A DNA stretch of 64,000 bases, from assembly GCF_000002235.5 (NCBI RefSeq), contig NW_022145601.1:3283563-3347562 (forward strand), in the 5' to 3' direction. Origin of the DNA: Strongylocentrotus purpuratus. Its lineage: Eukaryota; Echinodermata; Echinoidea; Camarodonta; Strongylocentrotidae. Positions 35,626 through 45,485 of the stretch are shown here, piece after piece (positions within the stretch are counted from its first letter, which is position 1; every line of letters starts with the position of its first letter). The position numbers and the translations under genes were made by a program. The notes below the pieces were generated by a model. The model was not told the DNA's origin, made no database searches, and saw nothing but the letters and a program-made list of their open reading frames with translations.

Positions 35626-36220
35626 AGATGACTTTTCTTGTTCCTGGTTGTTTACTCTTGATCTAGATGCAGATGGTAGTCTAGTCTCCCCGGCTAGTCT
35701 CGCATGCATGCACGGTACTCGCATACGGTGCCGGTAGAGTGCGCTGCGAGAATGCTCGTGCAATTAAAATGGCATGGCCGGGGCGATATCTTGTAGACAC
35801 GATTTGCTAAATAGTTGGATAAGCACTTGTGCTTTGCCCAATTAAATAGGAAAAATTACCACACCACGGTATTCAAAACCCCAACAGTTGGAAACGTAAA
35901 CAAATACAATATATCATCAAATTATTGGTCAACTTATGCCCAATTATGTTGTAAAGATATTTGACCAACAACAAATTTACCCCATATTTTTTGCAGTGCA
36001 TAATTATATGGAGAGACAATGACGGAGGCAAAAACGAAAGCAACATAATTATGCTAAGTAAAGTTTTCATTTAATGAGTCATAGATAAATCTTCTGATCC
36101 ATGATATCTCAAGAGATTTCATAATTATGAAAATATCTGTCATTTTAACTTCACCATCCTTATACAAATGACTCATTTGTTTTCTTCTCATTTTGATAGG
36201 TTTATTACCCCATATAAGGA

Positions 36221-36262
36221 GGCGCGATAGCTCAGTCGGTAGAGCAGTGGTCTGGTGATCCA
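36221..36262 (+). mobile_element. SINE head fragment
   Basis: GAGGCGCGATAGCTCAGTCG, then GTAGAGCAGTGGTCTGGTG matches the head of the SINE at 1666; the body is replaced by unrelated sequence with a palindrome at 36286-36314. Confidence 0.6.
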
Positions 36263-36344
36263 AGACAATACAACGCACCCTTAGGGTGACACATAATAGG
36301 CTATTATGTGTCACACTAAGAAGCGTTTTCATTAAACAATTTTA

Positions 36345-37085
36345 TACATTTCTGAAAAGAAAAGCCAAATTGAAGAAATTCAAAACGTCATAGAGGAATT
36401 TATGAAACACACAGAGTCAAATGCCTTTTCGAAATCAATAACGAGTAATTATGTCAGCTTTATCTTCTATTTCCGTGTAAATTAATGTGTCGTATAATAT
36501 ATATTTAAACGTATATTTTACCAATAAATGACCTTTTGTAAATCCCTTTTTGATTTTCGTATATCAAGTAAGACAAAACCCCTTTCAATCTATTAGCTAT
36601 ACAACTGGAGGCTAGTTTATAAATAACGTTAAGGAACTTAAATTGGGCTCCAGTTTTTGATTAAATTTCTAGACAGACTTGTCTATAGACTTCTCTTTTG
36701 AAATCAAAGTTATAGTCCCCGATTGTTGCGATTGTGAGGTGTCCTGTGAAATAAGCATAGTTCAATGTCTTTACTATGAAATATTAATATCTTCCCAAAA
36801 GAAACGGTAGAATTCCACAGTAGAGCCATCTTGCTCAGGGGATTTATTGTTGTTGTTTTTTATATGTTTTAACATAGTTAACTTCATCAATACTCAGAGG
36901 ACCTTTGATTGATAAAGACATTATGAAGACCGTGACAATAATTCGGGGATGTCAGAATAATTCAATACAATTTTCAAATAGTATTGCACTTTGTTCACTA
37001 ACGACATCACCATTTTCTGAAGATAATTTACATATTTCTCTATCAAATTTGTTCTGTTTTTCCAAATTCAGAAGAAAAAAATTAC
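36345..37085 (-). pseudogene. L1/Tx1-like LINE remnant (RT start)
   Basis: Minus-strand peptides include EKQNKFDREICKLSSENGDV, LSIDEVNYVKTYKK, DGSTVEFYRFFW, LNVIYKLASSCIANRLKG and ENQKGF, in the order seen in the fingers/palm of L1-type reverse transcriptases. Frames are broken repeatedly. The same family lies at 39640-39990. Confidence 0.72.
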
Positions 37086-37188
37086 ATGACCATGCAGGGA
37101 GGTCTAATCCCTCCTGGCCAAACTAGGGCAGATAGGCCTTTTCACACAAAATTGTTTGGAACCAGCAACCTTGACAATTTGGCTAATA

Positions 37189-37317
37189 TGACGTCACACT
37201 GCGGTATGTTGTGATATACCGTCGTTCCCAAAGACGTTTGCGTGACGTCAACTTTCTTTCCCATGACATTACGTCAATTTTCTTCCCCATGGCGTGACGT
37301 CAACCCATATGACGTCA
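37189..37317. promoter_or_regulatory. Cluster of four perfect CRE palindromes
   Basis: TGACGTCA occurs at 37189-37196, 37243-37250, 37295-37302 and 37310-37317, with a fifth near-match TTACGTCA at 37269. These are canonical CREB/ATF sites. No gene start is adjacent; the cluster lies between repeat remnants. Confidence 0.6.
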
Positions 37318-38429
37318 CACTTCGGTCACACCACGTCACACTAGAGTACCGAAGTGTTTGTTTGTTTGTTTTTATTTCCGTATAAAATCATCACAACATA
37401 CAGATACATACATAAATGAGATATACGGCGGATAGCCCATTTCAGGCGTATTAACAAAATACGCCTGTTCTTCCATGGGGTCCGGATAAGTGTGATATCA
37501 TACTGCCACAACTTCGTCAAGGTTGCTGGCTCCAAACAATATTGTGTGCCTAAAAATGGCGTGTTGATCACACCAGCGCCAAACCATGAATTCGCCTTGC
37601 TCCAGCCGTTGCTTGAATGGTTTCGCGGTGATCCTCATGAGCAGGAGCACTAACAATTAACAAAAAGTACTAAGTCTAGTGATTACAAAAATACAGACTG
37701 TGAAGAAAAACATGAAATACATAGATTCATTAAAATAGGTAAAGAAAAAGTATGTATTAAGGGATTTTTTGAAAGAGGTATAAGACAGGTTAATTCTCTG
37801 ATGGAAAGTAAGATATTGTTACATGTTTTCAAGGCAGCCGCTGGAAGATAAAATAAAATGTTTTGAAACAAACAAAAAGAGACAATTAATTAAGTAGTTG
37901 AGAACGTTTTCAACTACAATATTAAACGGATCACGCTACAGAAAGATGTAAATTAATTTGTCATATAATTTCATGACTGTTGATGTTAATCTAAAATACT
38001 CATATTACTTGTAATGAGACAGAGTGTGTTTGAGGGGAAGTCTATCCCGATATCAATTTGGTTTTAATAGATGCAGAGAATGAGAGGAACTGGTCAGCGA
38101 AAGTTTGAGCAATATTCGATGACAAATAAGAAAGTTATGAATGTTTAAAGTTGGCAACGGTGGAACACAAATTGGCAAAACTGTGGCGTATTTTGCGAGG
38201 TCCTCTCCAATTTTCTCTGTAGAGAAATTTCATAAACTTTCGTTTTCTTCGTTATATATAGTTGATGGGATAGATTTGTTTCATATACAGGGGTCGTATA
38301 GAAACATATTTTCAATAATTATATTTAGGGTGAATGTATGATTGAAAGTTTTCTGTAGCCGGGAAAATAAACATTTCTGATTTTCTTTTAGTACACATCA
38401 AATGTGATAGGAGCTCGCAAGATACGTCA

Positions 38430-38680
38430 GAGAGTTACCATTTCATGTGTTTGATTAATCACACCTTTAAAATGTTTGAATTGGTTTTTGCTTAAACTTT
38501 CAATGACCTGTTTTCCTGATTGTTTTCTTCTATCAGGATGGACTTCTCCTTTAACCACCAATTTCATTCAAAACTTGGGCAGAGTCATATCGTACATCAT
38601 CAAACTTGCTATACTGTTCAACTCTCCGTGGCCAGATTTAATTGATCATGGTGTCAAATTAAAGAAATCACTATAACCTT
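38430..38680 (+). repeat. Dispersed repeat, uninterrupted copy
   Basis: TTAATCACACCTTTAAAATG ... GGACTTCTCCTTTAACCACC ... ATTGATCATGGTGTCAAATT. A second copy is split by the nested insertion at 44030-44179 / 50205-50400. Confidence 0.75.
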
Positions 38681-38929
38681 TATAGGCTACAATGTGAATA
38701 TTACTAAATCTTTATGCAAAAGCTGCTTGCTATTAGGGAAAGAATCTGGGTTTCCTTTTACTGGAAGTCACAATGTATATTGTAATGACTTGCATCGCCC
38801 AATCTTTAGTTGGTTGAATAGTCTTTTGTTAGTCACTCTATTTACTTTAGATTTACATAAAAATATAACTGAACCATGCAAAGTAATCAACCATCAACTG
38901 ATTGGTGACTCATAGGATTCCCATCATAG

Positions 38930-39640
38930 ATTGCTAGCAGGGGGCAGTATCCTGAAACATGTTTTTATCTATTGTTCTCAGGTAATAATTTTATGACAAC
39001 ACTTAGCGTAACAAACTAGAAAAGTAAGTGTTGTCATAACAACATAACTAAACTTGAAAGAAGTAAACATCCATTTGTTTGGTGATTCATATAGGATTTC
39101 CATCATTCGATTGCTTAATATAGGATTCCTAGCAGGTATAGCAGTTTTCTGAAACATGTTTTATCTATTGTTCTCAGTTAATTGTTATGAAAACACTTAA
39201 CAAACTAGAAAAGTGTTGTCATGACAACATAACTAAACATATAAGAAGCAAGCATCATTTTATTGGTGATTCATAAGATTCCCATCATTCGATTGCTTAA
39301 TATAGGATTCCTAGCAGGTATAGCAGTATCCTGAAACATGTTTTATCTATTGTTCTCAGTTAATTGTTATGCCGACACTTATAAACTAGAAAAGTGTTGT
39401 CATATCAACATAACAAAACTTACAGGAAACCGATCAAAATGATGTTTGTTTCCTGTAAGTTACAGGAAACAAACATCGTTTGATTGGTGATTAATAGGAT
39501 TCCCATCATTTGATTGCTTAATAGGATTCCTCAGTAGCAGGTATAGCAGTATCCTGAAACATGTTTTATCTATCGTTCACAGTTAATTGCTATGACAACA
39601 CTGTATAACACACTCAAAAAGTGTTGTCAAATAAGTGAGT
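38930..39640 (+). repeat. Tandem repeat of about 183 bp, four copies
   Basis: Marker sequences AAAGTGTTGTCAT.. recur at about 39030, 39213, 39396 and 39619, with GGATTCCTAGCAGGTATAGC and AACATGTTTTATCTATTGTT in each unit. A degenerate unit is also seen at 50560-50660. Confidence 0.8.
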
Positions 39641-39990
39641 AATGTGTCGTATAATAAACGTATATTTCCCCCATTAAAACGATCCTCTAAAAATCCCTTT
39701 TGATTTTCGTGTATCAAGTATTTAAGACAAAACAACCTTTCTATCTATCAGCTGTACAACCAGAGGCTAGTTTACATGATGCTAGTTTATAAATAACGTT
39801 AAGCAAGGAAATTGTGCGCCTGTTTTTAATTAAATCTTTAGACTTCTTTCCTTTTGGAATCAGAGTTATAGTTCCCAATTTGTTCGATTGTGATAGGTGC
39901 CCTATAAAGACTGCCAAACGGCATGCCAAAGTGTTAAGGTTGCTGGTTCCAAACAATTTTGTGCTAAACAATGGCGTGTGTTGATCACAC
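39640..39990 (-). pseudogene. L1/Tx1-like LINE remnant, second copy
   Basis: Encodes GTITLIPKGKKSKDLIKNRR, TISLLNVIYKLAS; matches part of 36480-36730. Both copies are followed on the right by the same sequence (AAGGTTGCTGG, GTTGATCACAC, GAAGAAAAACATGAAATAC), so they probably derive from one duplicated segment. Confidence 0.65.
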
Positions 39991-40380
39991 TAACGCCAAA
40001 CAAAATTACAGAATGTACGGTGAAGAAAAACATGAAATACAGAGACTCATCAAATAGGTAAATCACATTAAGTAACTGCGGGAAGGGGTATATGTTTTAA
40101 AGCGCCCTCTTATAATAATAACAACACTGTTGATCATAACGTTGGTATATATATTTTTTTACCCCAATTTATGGAATTATTTTGACAATGATTTATTCCT
40201 AATAGATCTAAATAATAGTATACATTCTCCGATTCAATTAAATAATAATTTGCCAGTGTTTGTTTTGCGTGACTGCTAAAGCATGTGTATGCTACTATGC
40301 TTATCAACTAGGGGACCTACGCCATTAAGTCATAAATGACAATAATGAGGATTAATGTCCCACAAAAGGGCACTAATATC

Positions 40381-42168
40381 CAGGCGCGCCGGAAGCAGTT
40401 TGGGATTGGGGGGGGGGGGGGCAAACATTCCAGGGGGCTCACCTTCCAAGGGCAGTGACGTAATGAGAAAAACGTTCGGAAGGGGGAGGGGGGGGGGGAG
40501 GCAGACGAAAAATCTGCATCTCCACCAGTCTTACACGTTAAATGCAGGTCCCGTGGAACGATTTTCAAAGTGGGGTATTAACGATCAGGTAGAGCGTAAA
40601 TTGGCCTGGGGTCCAGGGCATATGAGCCTCGGCAGGGGGTCAAGGGGATGAGCCCCCGGAAGCTCAGGGGTTTTAGGTATTTAATTACGGTTAGATAAGC
40701 ATCTAGGGGCCTTTTTAAGGCCATTGACGTGTTCCAGGGGGGGGGGGCAGAAGCTCAAAGGTTTTAACATTTAACTACGGTCAGATGAGCATCCAGGGGC
40801 CGCCCTAGGGCCCTTGGTGGGGTCCAGGGGGCAGGGCCTCCGGAAGCTCAGGGTTTTTAGGTATTATACGGTCAGATGAGCATCCAGGGACCCGCCTTAG
40901 GGCCCTTGGTGGGGTCCAGGGGGCAGAGCCCCCGGAAGCTCAGGGGTTTTAGGTATTTAATTATGGTCAGATGAGCGTCCAGAAGCCCGCCTTATAGGGC
41001 CCTTGGTGGGGTCCAGGGGGCAGAGCCCCCGGAAGCTCAGGGGTTTTAGGGATTTAATTACGGTCAGAAGAGCATCCAGGGACCCGCCTTAGGGCCCTTG
41101 GTGGGGTCTAGGGGGCAGGGCCCTCGGAAGCTCAGGGTTTTTAGGTATTTAATTACGGTAAGATGAGCATCCAGGGACCCGCCTTAGGGCCCTTGGTGGG
41201 GTCCAGGGGGCAGAGCCCCCAGAAGCTCAGGGGTTTTAGGTATTTAATTATGGTCAGATGAGCGTCCAGAGGCCCGCCTTATAGGGCCCCTGGTGGGGTA
41301 CAGGGGGCAGAGCCCCCGGAAGCTCAGGGGTTTTAGGTATTTAATTACGGTCAGATGAGCATCCAGGGGCCCGCCTTAGAGCCCTTGGTGGGGTCCAGAG
41401 CACCCGGAAGTTCAGGGGTTTTAGGTATTTAATTACGGTCAGATGAGCATCCAGGGGCCTGCCTTAGAGCCCTTGGTGGGGTCCAGGGGGCAGAGCCCCC
41501 GGAAGCTCAGGGGTTTTAGGTATTTAATTACGGTCAGATGAGCATTTTTTATACCTTATTTGTGACATTGGCAGTTCACTTATTTTTTTCTCTCCGTCTT
41601 TCTTTCTTTTTTCTCTTTAACATACTTTTTCAAAAAGTGAGGGGCTCGAGCACAGCCACTTTGCAGACCATGACATAAAGGCTTCTAAATAAGCGTATTT
41701 TTCGGAAAATCATTTCATAACAGCAACATTTGTAAATCACTGGTATCGTTTATATATACCCCCCCCCCCCCCCCCCTCCCATCAGAACGCCATCGTTCAG
41801 GAGCTCATGTCTTCTCACCCCTATAACAAAACAAAAAAACAGACACGCTTTTCCATTCTCGCACAATATGTCCACGACATGAGCGTATCGTTATTATAAA
41901 CCGTATAGGAAGCATGCGCAATGTTTATGAAATTTAATTCCTGTGAACTTTCTTTTCTTTGAATGGAATGGTATATGTGATTTAATTCAGGTTTTTATTA
42001 TTGTTATGTTCTTTTGGGTTAAAAATACAAACCGTGTTTATTCCTATACTGCTTCTTTTTTTTGGGGGGGGGGGGGCAAAAATGCGTTTTGCCCCCCCCC
42101 CCCCCCCACTTTTTTGACTGGGGGGGGGGGGGCAACTGCCCCCCCCCCCCCCACTTCCGGCGCCTATG
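40381..42168. mobile_element. hAT-like element with satellite interior
   Basis: Ends CAGGCGCGCCGGAAG / CTTCCGGCGCCTATG; exact 8-bp duplication CTAATATC at 40373-40380 and 42169-42176. The interior holds ten units of a 93-bp satellite and poly-G/C runs. No coding capacity. Confidence 0.85.
40640..41545 (+). repeat. 93-bp satellite array inside the hAT-like element
   Basis: About ten units (spacing 86-101 bp) with GGAAGCTCAGGGGTTTTAGG, GGTCAGATGAGCATCCAGGG and CCTTGGTGGGGTCCAGGGGG. The same unit occurs two to four times in the hAT-like elements at 9656 and 44311. Confidence 0.9.
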
Positions 42169-42250
42169 CTAATATCGCACATCGACACGGTTTTGATCCA
42201 GGGGCCTCACAGTTACGAGGCAATTACTTTGCCACTGAACCATCACTGTA

Positions 42251-43117
42251 CGCAGCGGGGGCTAGGGTAGAGGGCAGTTCTCACAAATAAAAAAAACAAC
42301 AAAGAAAATGCAATAATTGTTCAATAATTCATTGAATTCCCCCCGTCCCCAACATAAACAAATCTTCTGTGTGCCCATGCCTTGAGCCAATGCATGGCCG
42401 TACAGAGGATTTTGTAATGTTCATATGGAAACGTTGTATCATCAGCTCAATCTGACTTGCGTGCATAGAACAAATAAGCATTTTTCAATGAACAAGTGAA
42501 GTTTTCTAAAATGTGCGTTTCTTTCCAGCATTGGGGTGCCCGGAAGTCACTCGGGTAACATTTCATAAAGTATAATATAAAAAGACCATTTGCAAATTGT
42601 CTGTACTTTTGTCGGAAAAAATATATTTATCCAGCACAATGTCGTCTCTTTTTGCGTTGGAGAAGAGCAAAAAGCGAGTTTCAATCACACTTTGGCCGCT
42701 CTCGTAAGCTCTCACTCTTTTCACTGTGGTCAAGCGACTTTGGGGCAAGCGGTTAATGAAAATACTAATCGTTAGCTTTCTTCCGGTATTAAACTTGTTT
42801 TGATTGATTGTATAATTTTGTCGGAATAAAGGAAACAAAAAGGCTTGACCAATAACTTATCAGCGTCTGAATTGACCTTTTGACTTTGAATTCCTAATGC
42901 AAGCGCACATAAACAGGTTCTAATGACGTCATCTTCGCTAAATCGGTGTCTTTTATCGTAAAATGCTACACTTTCACAATGTTTATCCATCTTTTTTAAT
43001 TATTGTAAGATAATTATAACATATTTTGATATCACTAAAATTTTGGGTTTTATTTAAAGATTAATTTGAAAATAAATTAAGAGCCAATTTACTGTTTTAG
43101 TTCACTGGATCGTACCA
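42251..43117. other. Intergenic, nothing recognised
   Basis: Mixed-composition sequence with short frames on both strands but no domain or terminal repeat that I recognise. Confidence 0.45.
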
Positions 43118-43458
43118 TTAAAGGTACTATGTCCCTTTTGCAGCCAACATCAAATTTTGTAAAACTTTGCAGGAATTATGAATATGTCATGTAATATGTC
43201 CTATCTCTGAAATTTAAACGTTAGCAGTATCTTAATATTCAAATTATGCAAGGAAACCCGTGAAAAATCAGACTATTACTTACTGGCTCTATAGCTTCTA
43301 AGTCGATTCGACAACTAATAGTCGTTATTTTCCCACTTAAAGATTTTTTCAAGCCCCCTTTTTTTTAGGGAAGTTCTAAATTAGTATTGTCTTTCAAATG
43401 CCGTTGGAATTTAACCTTTTTATTGTTTTGGCCTGCAAAAGGGACATAGTACCTTTAA
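43118..43458. mobile_element. TTAA-bounded MITE, internally deleted copy
   Basis: 341 bp; both termini match the 21587 copy, but about 190 bp of the middle is missing. Confidence 0.85.
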
Positions 43459-43649
43459 AGTCGCAGGGTAGAAAGATGCATTTTTCCAACCGCTCCAAAT
43501 TTAATTTACGTTCCGACATTCTGCTAAAGGGTTCGCGTTGTTAAGAATCCACTGCTTTTTGCTCCCTCAAACGTCCACATGTGGAGTCGTTTATCAACTA
43601 AATTATTCAGGTAAGAGGACACTTTTTTTCTTCTTTTTTTTTGGTCTCG

Positions 43650-43879
43650 AAATTTGAAAATTTGACATTTTTCTTCGTTGGGGGGGGGGGGGGGAGCGGT
43701 AAGGTCACCTTTTTTAGGTCAGCCATGGGCATAATTTTTTTTGTTTTTTTGTTTTGTTTGTTGTATAATTGAACAAAAAAAGGGGGGGTTCTAGGGGGGT
43801 TTTCCTAAAAATACACACATAAAAATACCAAAGGGGGGGTTCAAACCCCCCCCTCCCTCCCCCCTGCGTACGCGCCTGC
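43650..43879. mobile_element. Poly-G dispersed element fragment (second)
   Basis: GGTCTCGAAATTTGAAAATT..., long G run, ending CCCCTGCGTACGCGCCTG; same family as 9390-9617. Confidence 0.5.
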
Positions 43880-43915
43880 TCGCAGGATACGTAACATAAT
43901 TATGCTACTGTAAAC

Positions 43916-44028
43916 GCTGCTATTTTCGCGTGATTATTTTTTTCGCGCTGAGCGACACCCAAACATATTCGGTGGTTTTAAAGTTCGCTTGCCGATCTTA
44001 GCACGAGAATATTTCTACGTTTACAGTA
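43916..44028. mobile_element. MITE, TACTGTAAACG termini
   Basis: 113 bp, TACTGTAAACGCTGCTATTT ... CTACGTTTACAGTA. Related longer copy at 62517-62738; both contain TTTTCGCG and CATATTCG. Confidence 0.75.
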
Positions 44029-44310
44029 GTTGTCAACTTGTGTTTAATTAATCGCACCTTTAACAATTCACAACTTTCTTATTTATAATCGGTTTTTGCT
44101 AAAGCTTTCAATGGCCCATTTCTTTGATTTTTTTGCTTCTATATATAAAAAACAACTAAATATCAGGGTGGACTTTTCCTTCAAAGGTTCTATGTACCAT
44201 TTGCAGCCAACATTAAATTCTGTTGAACTTTGCAGAAATTATGAATAATGTCACGTAGGCCTATGTCCTATCTGTGAAATTATACGTTAGCAGTGTCCTA
44301 GTATTCAAAT

Positions 44311-45304
44311 CAGGGGCGGCGATTTCTTTTCATGACCGGGGGGGGGGGGGCGATTTCTTTTCATTTTTTTTTTTTTGGGGGGGGGGAGAAGAAAAAAATT
44401 TGCATCATCACCGCTCTTACATGTTACATGCAGCGGCCCCGCGGAACATTTTTCAAAGTGGGAATGGGGGGCTAAAGTATTTGCAATCAGATAGAGCAAA
44501 GCAAGTGCAGGGCGTAAATTGGCGTGGGGTCCAGGGGCGGAGCCCCATGAAGCTCAGAGTTTTTAGGCATTAAATTACGATCAGATGAGCATCCAGGGGC
44601 CGCCTTAGGGCCCTTGGTGGGGTCTAGGGGCGGAGCCCCCGGAAGCTCAGGGTTTTAGGCTGTTGAATATGGTCAGATGAGCATCCAGAGGCTTGCTTAG
44701 GGCCCTGGTGGGGTCCAGGGGGAGGAGCTCCCGGAAGCTCAGGTGTTTTAGGCATTTAATTATGGTCAGCTAAGCAACCAGGGGCCAGCCTGAAGGCCCT
44801 CGGTGGGGTACAGGGGGCAAAGCCCCCGGAAGTTCAGGGAAAATCATGCCATTCCAGCAACATTTGTAAATTAGTCACTGGTATCGAATTAGAAATAAAC
44901 CACGTTTGAATTTTATTGGGAGGGGGGGGGGTGACAAAAGTGACTACCCCCTGAATTACAAAATTGTATTCCTTAGCAAAACTATAGTATGAAAACAAAC
45001 AATGTACTTTTTTCACACTTCACTTTTCTTCATATATTTACACGTACATTTTGAAGGATATTATGCTCGGGAGCAAAGCTCCCGAGCCAGAAGATTTGTG
45101 CACTTTTATTTGTCGAAACGCTGCACTCTTGGGCCCTCCAAAGCCTTTTACTAATAGTGTGTTGCAGTCTTTAGTCAGTATTTGCTGTACATTATTTTTT
45201 TGCACTTTTTCAAATTTTCAGGGGGGGACGACCCCCCCCCTACAAAAATTGATGGGGGGGGGGGGAGACCTTTTCCCCCCGTCTCCCCGGGATCGCCGCC
45301 CCTG
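44311..45304. mobile_element. hAT-like element with exact 8-bp target duplication
   Basis: 994 bp, CAGGGGCGGCGAT / ATCGCCGCCCCTG ends; duplication ATTCAAAT at 44303-44310 and 45305-45312. Same family as 9656-10575; includes about four satellite units (44540-44830). Confidence 0.92.
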
Positions 45305-45485
45305 ATTCAAATTATGCAAGGAAACCCGTTCACTTTATAGACTTCACTGTCAGACGCTATTGAGTTACTGATTGATATCTTTTTTTCTTTGGTAATAAGT
45401 AATAACATGCATAACAATGAGCTGTAAAGGGTAAATGAGCATTTCATAACCCACTTCTTGTATTAATGGCCAAAATTTAACTGAT

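Larger units (their letters stand above)
30863..35998 (-). mobile_element. 5.1-kb element with CACTGC/GCAGTG ends carrying SAM and C2H2 exons
   Basis: Ends CACTGCTAAAAATATTGGG and, inverted, CACTGCAAAAAATATGGGG; CA lies on both sides, possibly a 2-bp duplication. The left 280 bp is packed with TTGGGCAA/TTGCCCAA motifs and the right end has similar ones, suggesting subterminal protein-binding repeats. The interior codes on the minus strand for a spliced SAM-domain protein and a C2H2 exon. No recognisable transposase. A further small element (34374-34778) is inserted. Plain DNA element; superfamily not assigned. Confidence 0.7.
40310..42250 (-). mobile_element. SINE split by a hAT-like insertion
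   Basis: On the minus strand the head (GGTTCAGTGGCAAAGTAATT, CCTCGTAACTGTGAGGCCCC) lies at about 42250-42186 and its continuation (GTGCCCTTTTGTGGGACATT, AATCCTCATTATTG) at 40373-40340. Removing 40381-42168 and one duplicate restores a body like the SINE at 60942. Confidence 0.75.

Noticed and set aside
41943-42290. Gly/Pro-rich frame in the hAT-like element
   Set aside because: It is produced by poly-G and poly-C runs.
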